Shown piece by piece: positions 54,099 to 61,083 of a stretch of DNA of 61,083 nucleotides; within the stretch, counting starts at the first letter, position 1, and each line of letters begins with the position of its first letter. A program made the translations under genes and the position numbers. Source of the stretch: Myxococcota bacterium (GTDB lineage Bacteria; Myxococcota_A; UBA9160; SZUA-336). Under the pieces are notes generated by a model that was not told the origin of the DNA, searched no databases, and saw only the letters and a program-made list of their open reading frames with translations. Where the stretch lies: NCBI GenBank assembly GCA_035498015.1, contig DATKAO010000109.1:1-61083 (forward strand). The letters are read 5' to 3'.

Positions 54099-55836
54099 GA
54101 GTGAGCGGCAGCCGGACGGTGAAGACGGTGCCTCGGCCGAGCTCGGAGCTGACCTCGATCTCGCCCCCGTGTCTCTCGACGATCTCGTAGCAGATCGAGA
54201 GGCCGAGGCCCGTCCCCTCACCCACCGGCTTGGTGGTGAAGAACGGATCGAACACCCGCGGCAGGTGCTCGCGCGCGATGCCCGCGCCCTCGTCGGCGAC
54301 GTCGATGCGCGCGCGGTCACCCTCGCGGGCGGTGGTGATGCGGATCGTGCCGCCGCCCGCGCTCGCGTCCGCTGCGTTCAAGAGCAGGTTCAGGAACACC
54401 TGCTCGAGCTCGCGCGGCGCGCACTCCAAGGGCGGCAGCGGCCCCGACGCGCGTTCGAGCGCGATGCCGTCGCGCAGGCGCGGCCGGGCCATGCGCAGCG
54501 CGGAGTCGAGTATCAGCTCGAGCTCGGCGGTCTCGCGCGCGCCCTCGTCGGCGCGCGTGAAGCGGCCGATCTGCTGCACGATCGAGGTGATGCGCTCGAT
54601 GCCCTCCAGTGACTCGTCGATCAGCTCGGCGCCGTCGGCGAACAGCCGGGTCTTCTCGTCGTCCTCGCCGCGCCCGATCAGGAGGTCGGCTGCGTTGCCC
54701 CAGTACTCGCGCAACAGCAGCATGTTCGAGCGCACGTACGCGGTCGGGTTGTTGACCTCGTGCGCCACGCCCGCGGCCAGCTGACCGACCGCGGCCATGC
54801 GGGCCGACAGCACGAGCCGGCGCTGCAGCGCCTCGATCTCGCGCATGTCTCGCACCACCACGGCCAGGCCCGTCTCGACCCCGCGCCGGTCGCGCAGAAG
54901 TCGAGCGCTCACCGACACGGGCACGCGCTGCTCGCCGGGTCCGTAGAGCCAGGCACGCGTCTCTTCGACCTCGACCGGCGGGCTGGCGAGCGCGAGGGAC
55001 AGGATCTCGCCGATGCGCCGTGACTCGACCTGTTCGAGCGGCAGGCCGAGCATGCGCACGAGCCCCGCGTTGGCCGAGCGGATGCTGCCGTCGAGCCGCA
55101 CCAGCGCCAGGCCCTCGCTCATGGTCTCGGTGATCTGCGCCGCGAACGTGCCGGGTGAGAGGATCGAGTAGCCGAAGCGCGAGAGACTCCAGGCGAACAA
55201 GACGCCCATGGCGGCATAGGACGTGGTCGCGACCTGCGGCACGGGATGGCCGAGCCAGGGCAGGAGGCCGTCCGAGGTACCGCCCACGAACAAGAGCTGT
55301 GCCGTACCCGCGCCGAGCCACAGCCCCTGGCGGCGCTCGCTGCCGAGCCGGCTCGCGCGGTAGGCGCGCGTGGCAATCACGAGCGCCCACACGAAGGCGC
55401 TCACGTTGAGCGCGAAGCTCGCGGGATACAGCCAGCCGAAGCGGTAGCCCCAGCCCCACGACATGCGCACGGCACCGGTGTGGATCCAGGGCGTGAGCAA
55501 GTCCGCCACCACCACCGCTCCGCTGCCGGCGAAGAAGAACGGCAGCGCGCGCCGCAGCGTGGGCGCGGGCGCGCGAGTCACATCGAGGATGAAGCGCGCC
55601 GACAGCGGGCCGAGCGCCGCCCAGCCCAACGACGACAGCCGCAAGAGTCCGAGCGCGCGCTCGGGGGAGTCGGTCGTGGTCCACAACAGCTGGCAGCTGG
55701 CCCAGATCGCGCCGCTGTACAAGAGCATGGCCGCGGAGCGGTTGCCGCGGTCGCCGGGGTCGCGCGCCACGATCACCGTGGCGCACACGAGCAACGCGCA
55801 CAGGTCGACGAGCTGAAGGGCCGTGAATGCGTTCAT
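54088..55836 (-). CDS. Membrane histidine kinase with 7TM-type N-terminal domain and PAS
   Basis: A 582-residue kinase. Residues of about 1-225 contain seven predicted membrane helices (LQLVDLCALLVCATVIVA through LLPWLGHPVPQVATTSYAA), the HisK 7TM sensor layout. A PAS domain (MSEGLALVRLDGSIRSANAG) follows; then the phospho-acceptor helix with AGVAHEVNNPTAYVRS; and an ATPase domain (LNLLLNAADASAG, VADEGAGIAREHL, EGTGLGLSI). ATG 55836 is chosen as the first residue before TM1. No response regulator is adjacent, so the partner is unknown. It is convergent with the porin and divergent from the enoyl-CoA hydratase. Confidence 0.9.
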   Translation of the reverse strand: MNAFTALQLVDLCALLVCATVIVARDPGDRGNRSAAMLLYSGAIWASCQLLWTTTDSPERALGLLRLSSLGWAALGPLSARFILDVTRAPAPTLRRALPFFFAGSGAVVVADLLTPWIHTGAVRMSWGWGYRFGWLYPASFALNVSAFVWALVIATRAYRASRLGSERRQGLWLGAGTAQLLFVGGTSDGLLPWLGHPVPQVATTSYAAMGVLFAWSLSRFGYSILSPGTFAAQITETMSEGLALVRLDGSIRSANAGLVRMLGLPLEQVESRRIGEILSLALASPPVEVEETRAWLYGPGEQRVPVSVSARLLRDRRGVETGLAVVVRDMREIEALQRRLVLSARMAAVGQLAAGVAHEVNNPTAYVRSNMLLLREYWGNAADLLIGRGEDDEKTRLFADGAELIDESLEGIERITSIVQQIGRFTRADEGARETAELELILDSALRMARPRLRDGIALERASGPLPPLECAPRELEQVFLNLLLNAADASAGGGTIRITTAREGDRARIDVADEGAGIAREHLPRVFDPFFTTKPVGEGTGLGLSICYEIVERHGGEIEVSSELGRGTVFTVRLPLTPRT

Positions 55837-55903
55837 GTCGCTCCCGTCCGCGCATCGGCGGCGACCTGTGTAGACTTGCGGGAAACAGGCGAGGGAGTCC
55901 GCG

Positions 55904-56698
55904 GTGTCTGCAGAGCTGGTGCGCTTCGAACGACGGGACCACGTGGCCGAGGTGACGATCTCGCGCCCGGAGAGCCGCAACGCGCTGAACCCCGAAGCCT
56001 ACCGGCAGCTCGAGGCCGCGGTCCGCACGGCGCAGAGTGACCCCGAGGTGCGCTGCGTGCTGCTCACGGGTACCGATCCCGCCTTCTGCAGCGGCGACGA
56101 CGTGAAGGAGATCATGGCCGGCCCCGCGCGCGAGACCACCGTGGCCAGCCTGCGGCAGGTGCGGCCGCGCGCCACGCCCGCGGCCATCACCATCCTGGAG
56201 TGCGACCGGCCGGTGATCGCGGCGGTGAACGGCCCGGCGGTCGGCTGGGGCATGGACCTGACCCTGTTCTGCGACATCCGCATCGCGTCCGAGCGCGCGA
56301 AGTTCGGCGAGCTGTTCATCAAGCGCGGGCTCGTGTCCGACATCGGGGGGCTCTACCGCCTGCCGCGCATCGTGGGCCCCTCGAAGGCCGCCGAGCTGCT
56401 CTTCACCGGCGACGTGATCGACGCCAAGGAGGCCGAGCGCATCGGCCTGGTGTCGCAGGTGGTACCGCACGAGTCACTCGTGCCGACCACGCGCGCGCTG
56501 GCGGGCAAGATCGCGGCGAACCCGCCGCTCGCCCTGCGCTACATGAAGGAAGGCCTGCGCCGCGCGCAGCTCGCCGATCCCCACGAGCTCGGTAGCTGGG
56601 TGAGTCAGACCCTCGCCACGCTCTTCCAGACCGAGGACCACAAGGAAGGCGTGCGCGCCTTCCTCGAGAAGCGCGAGCCGAAGTACTCCGGCCGCTGA
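55904..56698 (+). CDS. Enoyl-CoA hydratase/isomerase family protein
   Basis: A 264-residue crotonase-fold protein. The oxyanion-hole segments are FCSGDDVKEIM and NGPAVGWGMDLTLFCDIRIA; the usual catalytic region reads FGELFIKRGLVSDIGG, with Glu at the first acidic position and Asp where hydratases often have the second Glu, so isomerase or hydratase activity is possible. It acts in fatty- or aromatic-acid beta-oxidation in the cytoplasm. The GTG start has a GAGGGAG ribosome-binding site. The stop is one base from the PrsW-like gene's stop in TGACTCA. Confidence 0.9.
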   Translation: MSAELVRFERRDHVAEVTISRPESRNALNPEAYRQLEAAVRTAQSDPEVRCVLLTGTDPAFCSGDDVKEIMAGPARETTVASLRQVRPRATPAAITILECDRPVIAAVNGPAVGWGMDLTLFCDIRIASERAKFGELFIKRGLVSDIGGLYRLPRIVGPSKAAELLFTGDVIDAKEAERIGLVSQVVPHESLVPTTRALAGKIAANPPLALRYMKEGLRRAQLADPHELGSWVSQTLATLFQTEDHKEGVRAFLEKREPKYSGR

Positions 56699-56699
56699 C

Positions 56700-57617
56700 T
56701 CAGGAGCGGCGCACGGCCAGGCGCATGGCCTCGATCGAGCGCACGTAGGCGATGAACAGCATGACCGAGCCCACGGCGATCGGGAACTCGAGGCCGATCG
56801 TGCCGAACAGGTCGTACGTGCCGTGCAGGAAGGCCGCGATCGCGATCCCGGCCACGATCAGCGCCCGGCGCCGCGCCGGCGTCTCGACGCCGAGCGCGAT
56901 GAACTGGCCCGCGATGCCCGCGAAGACCGCGTGCAGCAAGGGCAGCGTGATCAGCCGCGAGAGCTGCACCACCATGTACACGCCCAGCGGCATGCGGCCC
57001 ATCGCCACGGTCTGCGCGTAGTTCAGCGAGAAGTACACCGCTTCGGAGACTCCGAACGCGAAGCCCGAGACACACCCGAGATAGGTGATCTCCCGTACCG
57101 TCCCCGGCTCGCGGTTGCGGATGAAGATCCAGAACAGCGGGATCGCCTTCACGAGCTCTTCCGAGAGCCCCACGCCGAACAGGTACCCGACCGCGCGCCG
57201 CAGGAAGTTGCTGGCGTGCGACGCGTCGTTGAGCTGACTCAGGATGGGCAGCTGCCCGAGCAGATACACCACGAACACGCCCGTGATCGACGTGAAGAGC
57301 GACACGCGCACGATGTCGAGGATGCCGATGCGCTCGGGCCGCACGAACAGCCAGATCACCAGCCCCCAGGTGGTCGCGAAGTAGATCGCGAACAGGTAGG
57401 CCACGCCGCGAAAGTGCGGGTGCGCGAGGCTCGTCCAGCCCACGAGGAACAGCGGGAACAGCGTGAAGAACAAGAACCACTGCACGCTGCGGATGTTCCA
57501 CGGGCGGTCGCTGCGCCAGATGGAGACCGGAACCAGCGTGCTCCAGCCCAGCTGCGCGAGCTGGCGCAGCACGCCCTCGCGAGTCACCGGTGCGGGTTCG
57601 TTCGGCTCCGCGCTCAC
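56700..57617 (-). CDS. PrsW-like intramembrane metalloprotease
   Basis: A 305-residue membrane protein with about eight hydrophobic helices. The PrsW/CPBP-type motif is the paired glutamate in GVGLSEELVKAIPLFWIFI; later histidines lie in LPLLHAVFAGIAGQF and AFLHGTYDLFG. Such proteases cleave anti-sigma factors or other single-pass proteins inside the membrane, although many homologues have other substrates. No sigma/anti-sigma pair is adjacent. The GTG start at 57617 is preferred because the longer frame upstream overlaps the divergent dehydrogenase gene. Confidence 0.85.
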   Translation of the reverse strand: MSAEPNEPAPVTREGVLRQLAQLGWSTLVPVSIWRSDRPWNIRSVQWFLFFTLFPLFLVGWTSLAHPHFRGVAYLFAIYFATTWGLVIWLFVRPERIGILDIVRVSLFTSITGVFVVYLLGQLPILSQLNDASHASNFLRRAVGYLFGVGLSEELVKAIPLFWIFIRNREPGTVREITYLGCVSGFAFGVSEAVYFSLNYAQTVAMGRMPLGVYMVVQLSRLITLPLLHAVFAGIAGQFIALGVETPARRRALIVAGIAIAAFLHGTYDLFGTIGLEFPIAVGSVMLFIAYVRSIEAMRLAVRRS

Positions 57618-57722
57618 GCGCGGGAGACTAGCGCCTCCGTCGCTTGCAGGCGCTGCTGGAAATCGCAGAGGGCTTCCGGGGACAATGGCCCCGCAAGCGC
57701 GGTTGCGCCCAGCGGGAGGGTC

Positions 57723-58790
57723 ATGAAGGCCATCGTCTATCACGGCAAGCACGATTTCCGTTACGAGTCGATCCCCGACCCCAGGCTCCAGGGCCCGGCC
57801 GACGCGATCGTGCGCATCACCCGCACGGCCATTTGCGGCTCGGACCTGCACCTGTGGCACGGCGGCCTGCCCGACGGCATCGGCGCGTCGGGGGGCTTCG
57901 CGGTGGGTCACGAGTTCATGGGCATCGTGGAGGAGGTCGGCAGCGCGGTGACCGGCGTGAAGAAGGGCGACCGGGTGCTCACCTCGTGCACGGTCGGCTG
58001 CGGCACGTGCGAGCTGTGCGCGCGGAACGTGTTCAGCGGCTGCAAGGTCATGACCGGCGGCGGCGGCGCGGGGGGAGTGTTCGGGTTCTCGCAAGGGCTG
58101 CCGGGTGGCCAGGCCGAGGCGGTGCGCGTGCCCTTCGCCGACACCAACCTGTTTCACGTGCCCGCCGACATGCCCGACGAGCAGGCGCTGTTCCTGACCG
58201 ACATCCTGCCCACGGGCTACATGGGCGCCGAGTTCGCCGAAGTGAGTCCCGGCGACACCGTGGTGGTGTTCGGCTGCGGCCCGGTGGGCACGTTCGCACA
58301 GATGAGCTGTCTGTTGCGCGGCGCCGCGCGTGTGATCGCGGTCGACCTGGACGAAGGCCGCCTCGAGCGCGCGCGCCAGCTCGGCTGCGACGCCGTGAAC
58401 CCGGCGCGCACGAACCTGGGCGAGCGCGTGCTCGAGCTCACGCACGGCGTGGGCGCCGACGCGTCAATCGAAGCCGTGGGCCGCGAGGACCTGATCACCC
58501 AGGCCGCCATGGTGACTCGCCCCGGCGGCCGCGTGGCGGTGATCGGCGTGCTGACCTCGCCCACTGCCACCCTGCCCTGGTTCCTGCTGTTCATGAAGAA
58601 CATCGCCCTGCGCACGGGCCTGGTGAACCCACAGGTCTTCATCCCCAAGCTCATGCCGCTGATCGAGCAGGGGCGGCTGGACCCGACCGTGATCATCAGT
58701 CACCGGCTGCCGCTCTCCGAGGGCTCGCACGGCTACGAGATCTTCGCGGGTCACAAGGAGAACGCGCTCAAGGTGGTGCTCACGCCATGA
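57723..58790 (+). CDS. Zinc-dependent alcohol dehydrogenase
   Basis: A 355-residue medium-chain dehydrogenase. Catalytic zinc ligands are Cys38 (AICGSDLHLW) and His63-Glu64 (VGHEFMG); the structural zinc site is Cys93, 96, 99 and 107. The Rossmann motif is VVVFGCGPVGTFA near residue 180, with Asp in VIAVDLDEGR favouring NAD. The short IPDPRLQGPADAIVRITRTA start is like glutathione-independent formaldehyde or alcohol dehydrogenases. A four-base overlap couples it to the following SDR. GGGAGGG precedes the ATG. Confidence 0.92.
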   Translation: MKAIVYHGKHDFRYESIPDPRLQGPADAIVRITRTAICGSDLHLWHGGLPDGIGASGGFAVGHEFMGIVEEVGSAVTGVKKGDRVLTSCTVGCGTCELCARNVFSGCKVMTGGGGAGGVFGFSQGLPGGQAEAVRVPFADTNLFHVPADMPDEQALFLTDILPTGYMGAEFAEVSPGDTVVVFGCGPVGTFAQMSCLLRGAARVIAVDLDEGRLERARQLGCDAVNPARTNLGERVLELTHGVGADASIEAVGREDLITQAAMVTRPGGRVAVIGVLTSPTATLPWFLLFMKNIALRTGLVNPQVFIPKLMPLIEQGRLDPTVIISHRLPLSEGSHGYEIFAGHKENALKVVLTP

Positions 58791-59575
58791 GCGAGCTGGA
58801 AGACCTGTTCTCGCTGCGCGGCCAGGTGGCCCTGGTCACCGGCGCCTCGAGCGGTCTCTCGGCCCAGGTCGCGCGCGCGCTCGCCAAGGCCGGCGCGAAC
58901 GTCGGCCTGGTGGCGCGTCGCAAGGAGCGGCTCGAGTCACTCGCCAAGGAGCTCGAGCAAAAGGGCGTGCGCGCTTGTGTGGCGCCCGCCGACGTGACCG
59001 TGACCGACGAGCTGCGCGCCGCGATCGACCGCGTAGAGACCGAGCTCGGCCCCATCGACATCCTGGTGAACGGCGCCGGCATCGCCCCCCTGGGCCGCGC
59101 CGAGAAGCACACGCGCGCGAAGTGGGACTCCGCCGTCGCGCTGAACCTGACCGCGGTGTGGGAGGGCTCGCAGCTCGTCGCGCAGCGCTGGATCGAGCGC
59201 GGCCGCGGCGGCCGCATCATCCAGCTCTCGTCGGTGATCGGCTTCGGCGCAAACCCCGTGCACCGCTCCGTGGGCTACGCCGCCACCAAGGGCGCGCTCA
59301 ACAACCTGACGCGCCACCTCGCGATCGAGTGGGGCAAGTTCGGCATCTACGTGAACGCGCTCGCGCCGTCCTACTTCCCGACCGAGATGACCACCGACCC
59401 GCGCACCGGCGACGTCCCGCCCGACCAAGCCGCGATCATCCACCAGTTCACGCCGCTCGGGAGACTCGGCCGGGTCGAGGAGATCGATACCGCGGTGCTA
59501 TTCCTGGCCTCGCCGAAGACGAGCTATGTGACGGGGGCTGTGGTGACTGTCGATGGGGGCTGGACGGCGTGGTGA
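58787..59575 (+). CDS. SDR family oxidoreductase
   Basis: A 262-residue classical short-chain dehydrogenase. The cofactor motif is TGASSGLSAQ (Leu-Ser instead of Ile-Gly at the final positions); NGAGIAPLG is the NNAG equivalent; catalytic Ser lies in QLSSVIGFG and Tyr/Lys in VGYAATKGA. It ends with GAVVTVDGGW, typical of FabG-like members. It oxidises a hydroxyacyl or alcohol substrate with NAD(P). The start overlaps the alcohol dehydrogenase stop (ATGA), suggesting consecutive steps of one pathway. Confidence 0.93.
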   Translation: MSELEDLFSLRGQVALVTGASSGLSAQVARALAKAGANVGLVARRKERLESLAKELEQKGVRACVAPADVTVTDELRAAIDRVETELGPIDILVNGAGIAPLGRAEKHTRAKWDSAVALNLTAVWEGSQLVAQRWIERGRGGRIIQLSSVIGFGANPVHRSVGYAATKGALNNLTRHLAIEWGKFGIYVNALAPSYFPTEMTTDPRTGDVPPDQAAIIHQFTPLGRLGRVEEIDTAVLFLASPKTSYVTGAVVTVDGGWTAW

Positions 59576-59658
59576 GTTCGCGGTGAACTCTTCAATGAGC
59601 AACGACGGACGCGCCCTTCCTCAGAACCTCCGCCCCCAGCACCCTTCTTCTGCGATGC

Positions 59659-60147
59659 CTATCGCCTTGGCACACCGTGTTCGTTCAACGGTACCAACGA
59701 CAGCCAGTCTTCGGTGCGCTCGTCCTCAAGTCGCTCAAGAAAGTCGCGATTGAGTTCGCTCCGGATCCCGAATTCATCAATACTGGTCTTGATGCTTCCC
59801 AACAGCGGCTCACCGAGGACCCTGCATCGAACGACCCACACTGCGCCGCGACTTTCGCGGCTCACTTGCTCGATCTCCGACTGAATCGCGTTCCAGCGAT
59901 CCTGATCGTTGCGCTCGTGAATTGGTGTACTGGCTAGAAGCGGCAAAATGCGATCGGCACGATCCTGAGAAATTGGAACCACTGCGTACACGCGTTCATC
60001 CGATTCGGGGCTCCACGCGAGCATAGCTGCATAAAATCGCTCACCGCTCGCTCTGAAGGTACCAACTGCGCTGACAGCGCCGTCGTACCACTCGATGGGC
60101 TTGATCTCGCTCAAACTATCGGAAGAGAGCGTTGAACCTTGCTGCAT
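59659..60147 (-). CDS. Hypothetical protein in lower-GC region
   Basis: A 162-residue protein with no recognised domain. It is mixed alpha/beta in look: IKPIEWYDGAVSAVGTFRAS and YAVVPISQDRADRILPLL near the N-terminal half, and a C-terminal SLVPLNEHGVPRR. Codon use and composition (one counted 60-base line is 53 % GC) are unlike the rest of the window. No signal peptide or membrane helix is apparent. The start is ATG. Neighbours are also unrecognised, so it is probably part of acquired DNA. Confidence 0.65.
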   Translation of the reverse strand: MQQGSTLSSDSLSEIKPIEWYDGAVSAVGTFRASGERFYAAMLAWSPESDERVYAVVPISQDRADRILPLLASTPIHERNDQDRWNAIQSEIEQVSRESRGAVWVVRCRVLGEPLLGSIKTSIDEFGIRSELNRDFLERLEDERTEDWLSLVPLNEHGVPRR

Positions 60148-60194
60148 CTTCGTCGCTAACCGGATCAGGTAAGACTACGGTGTAGTGGTTCGGT

Positions 60195-60272
60195 TTAGCG
60201 CCAGTCTTTAGCCCACTCGGCGATCTCTTCTCTGGATGTCTCTCCGCTCACCAAGCGAATAAGTCTCAACAC
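60195..60272 (-). pseudogene. Remnant of a small gene (short SREE-WA motif)
   Basis: Between the two hypothetical genes the minus strand reads LRLIRLVSGETSREEIAEWA, followed by KDWR and a stop. The frame is open back to 60296 but has no ATG; a GTG at 60272 gives only 25 residues. The segment looks like the N-terminal part of small proteins with a SREExxxWA motif that normally continue further, so it may be a truncated gene. Functional status is uncertain. Confidence 0.4.
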
Positions 60273-60309
60273 GACCTTCTTGCTTGGCCGGTGCAGCTAG
60301 CGGCTCAGC

Positions 60310-60522
60310 GTGTCCCGACATGGTTCCGAGCCTCATCAAGGGTACGGGCTCTTGAGCCGCTCCTTCCGGCCGGACGATCCGGAGCGTTACCGAAGCGTCG
60401 AGGATTGCTTGCTGCGCTCCCTCGAGACTGTCGAGAGGTACTCTCGCTATCAGTCGCAGGTCCGAATGGTGCCGCCGAGAGGCGGTCGGTTCTCTATCAC
60501 GACCGCAGACGGCGGATGGTGA
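60310..60522 (+). CDS. Possible small hypothetical protein
   Basis: A 70-residue frame from a GTG: SRHGSEPHQGYGLLSRSFRP, then SVEDCLLRSLETVERYSRYQ. Composition looks protein-like rather than random, and it lies in the 400-base gap between two minus-strand hypothetical genes, but no ribosome-binding site or family is seen. Confidence 0.3.
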   Translation: MSRHGSEPHQGYGLLSRSFRPDDPERYRSVEDCLLRSLETVERYSRYQSQVRMVPPRGGRFSITTADGGW

Positions 60523-60546
60523 TAACCGCGTGCTGGGCCAATCACC

Positions 60547-60846
60547 TCACTCGAGGGAAACCACCATCTCCCGCTCCCGCTTGGTCGGGTAGTACTTCTT
60601 CTTGTATTCGAGCCCGTAGAACAGCGTTCCTTGTATTCCGGTGACCCCCTTCTTATCCGCTCTGACCGACCAAAGGCGGTCGCAGATATCCTTTGCCCTA
60701 GGATCGCCGACGCGTTCGATGAAGTCGTCGATGAACTCGATGTCTTGACCCTGAGCAGGAAACAACGCGTAGAAGTCCTCGTCCGTCGCGGAAAAAATAT
60801 CGTAGGAACAGTTCCTGGCATCGTCGATGACTTGCACGTTCTTCAC
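60547..60846 (-). CDS. Small hypothetical protein (KKYYPTKRE type)
   Basis: A 99-residue protein: MKNVQVIDDARNCSYDIFSA, then FPAQGQDIEFIDDFIERVGD, VTGIQGTLFYGLEYKKKYYP and TKREREM at the C-terminus. I have the impression of a widespread small hypothetical family with a GxGTLFYxLxxKKxYYPTxRE pattern, often on mobile or defence-like islands; no function is known to me. The start is GTG. The lower-GC composition matches the neighbouring hypothetical gene, supporting a shared origin. Confidence 0.6.
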   Translation of the reverse strand: MKNVQVIDDARNCSYDIFSATDEDFYALFPAQGQDIEFIDDFIERVGDPRAKDICDRLWSVRADKKGVTGIQGTLFYGLEYKKKYYPTKREREMVVSLE

Positions 60847-61083
60847 AGGATCACTATCTCACCTTCCGACCCGGACAGACGTTCGTATGTGTTCCATCGG
60901 GCTGTTGAACATCCCAATGTGGTCCACCGTGGGCCCTCGGCCCTGGACTTTTGGGAATCTAGGCGTTGCACCGCGCGCACCGAGCCCAGGCAGAAATTTG
61001 CATCGCTGCCAACAGCTCCCGAACTTCTGATCATATGAACCTCACACGCTCATCAACGTAGATCTGGGATCCCAGCTCAGAAT
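60847..61083. other. Window end, no clear gene
   Basis: Lower-GC DNA. A 63-codon minus-strand frame (60843-61034) exists, but a second minus frame ending just after 60860 reads more protein-like (TVDHIGMFNSPMEHIRTSVR) without a start codon. No confident gene can be assigned; it may hold a decayed or frameshifted gene. Confidence 0.4.

Noticed and set aside
60291-60644. 117-codon plus-strand frame in the lower-GC tail
   Set aside because: It overlaps the minus-strand hypothetical gene at 60547 and has shadow-like composition.
60843-61034. 63-codon minus-strand frame at the window end
   Set aside because: No ribosome-binding site or family, and a different frame in the same DNA looks more protein-like; neither is convincing.

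Overview
The window is very GC-rich (mostly above 70 % G+C) and densely coding, with about 60 genes on both strands and usually 0-150 bases between them. Lipoprotein signal peptides with clear lipoboxes, c-type cytochromes, an outer-membrane porin, periplasmic substrate-binding proteins and an L,D-transpeptidase point to a diderm bacterium. Gene content and codon use would fit a proteobacterium-like lineage such as Myxococcota, Binatota or another former deltaproteobacterial group; the sequence alone does not settle which. No rRNA, tRNA, CRISPR array, transposase or complete mobile element was seen.

Layout. 1-4954: tail of a transhydrogenase subunit, a TPR lipoprotein, an M18 aminopeptidase, an acyl-CoA synthetase and a glutathione S-transferase. 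4964-15777: catabolic and housekeeping enzymes (IorAB-type molybdenum hydroxylase, an EthD-nitroreductase fusion, a 2-hydroxychromene-2-carboxylate isomerase-like protein, a beta-lactamase-fold hydrolase, YqgE, a TIGR01777 protein, acylphosphatase, a ParB-like protein, a cardiolipin synthase-like protein, an acyl-CoA dehydrogenase-like flavoprotein). 15830-19244: a TetR-regulated EmrAB-type efflux operon with a perfect operator palindrome. 19246-29440: cytochrome c, phosphoketolase and a 2410-residue cyclase/ATPase/NTF2-repeat protein. 29566-35620: small proteins, envelope lipoproteins, L,D-transpeptidase, protein repair methyltransferase and CbpA/CbpM chaperones. 35639-43725: a dense stress and redox cluster (CBS proteins, cytochrome c, three universal stress proteins, Hsp20, a CBS-DksA fusion, a BCAM0308 protein) around a heme-globin histidine kinase and an NtrC-type sigma-54 activator. 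43740-54098: the full phosphate regulon pstSCAB / phoU-phoB-phoR plus a porin. 54088-59575: a membrane histidine kinase, enoyl-CoA hydratase, PrsW-like protease, zinc alcohol dehydrogenase and SDR. 59576-61083: a lower-GC tail with unrecognised small genes and a gene remnant.

How the parts may work together. The most interesting reading is a gas- or redox-responsive sigma-54 regulon. The globin kinase (39610-40884) would sense O2, NO or CO and phosphorylate the GAFTGA-containing regulator (41449-42840). Good -24/-12 sigma-54 promoter matches lie just upstream of phosphoketolase, a cytochrome c-CBS operon, hsp20 and a CBS gene, with a weaker one before a universal stress operon. This is inferred from sequence motifs and needs experimental support.

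Two genome-scale word patterns stand out. The nonamer GAGT(G/C)ACTC occurs 14 times, where composition predicts well under one copy. The heptamer TGA(C/G)TCA repeatedly carries stop codons, and at four convergent gene pairs both stops sit in one heptamer one base apart.
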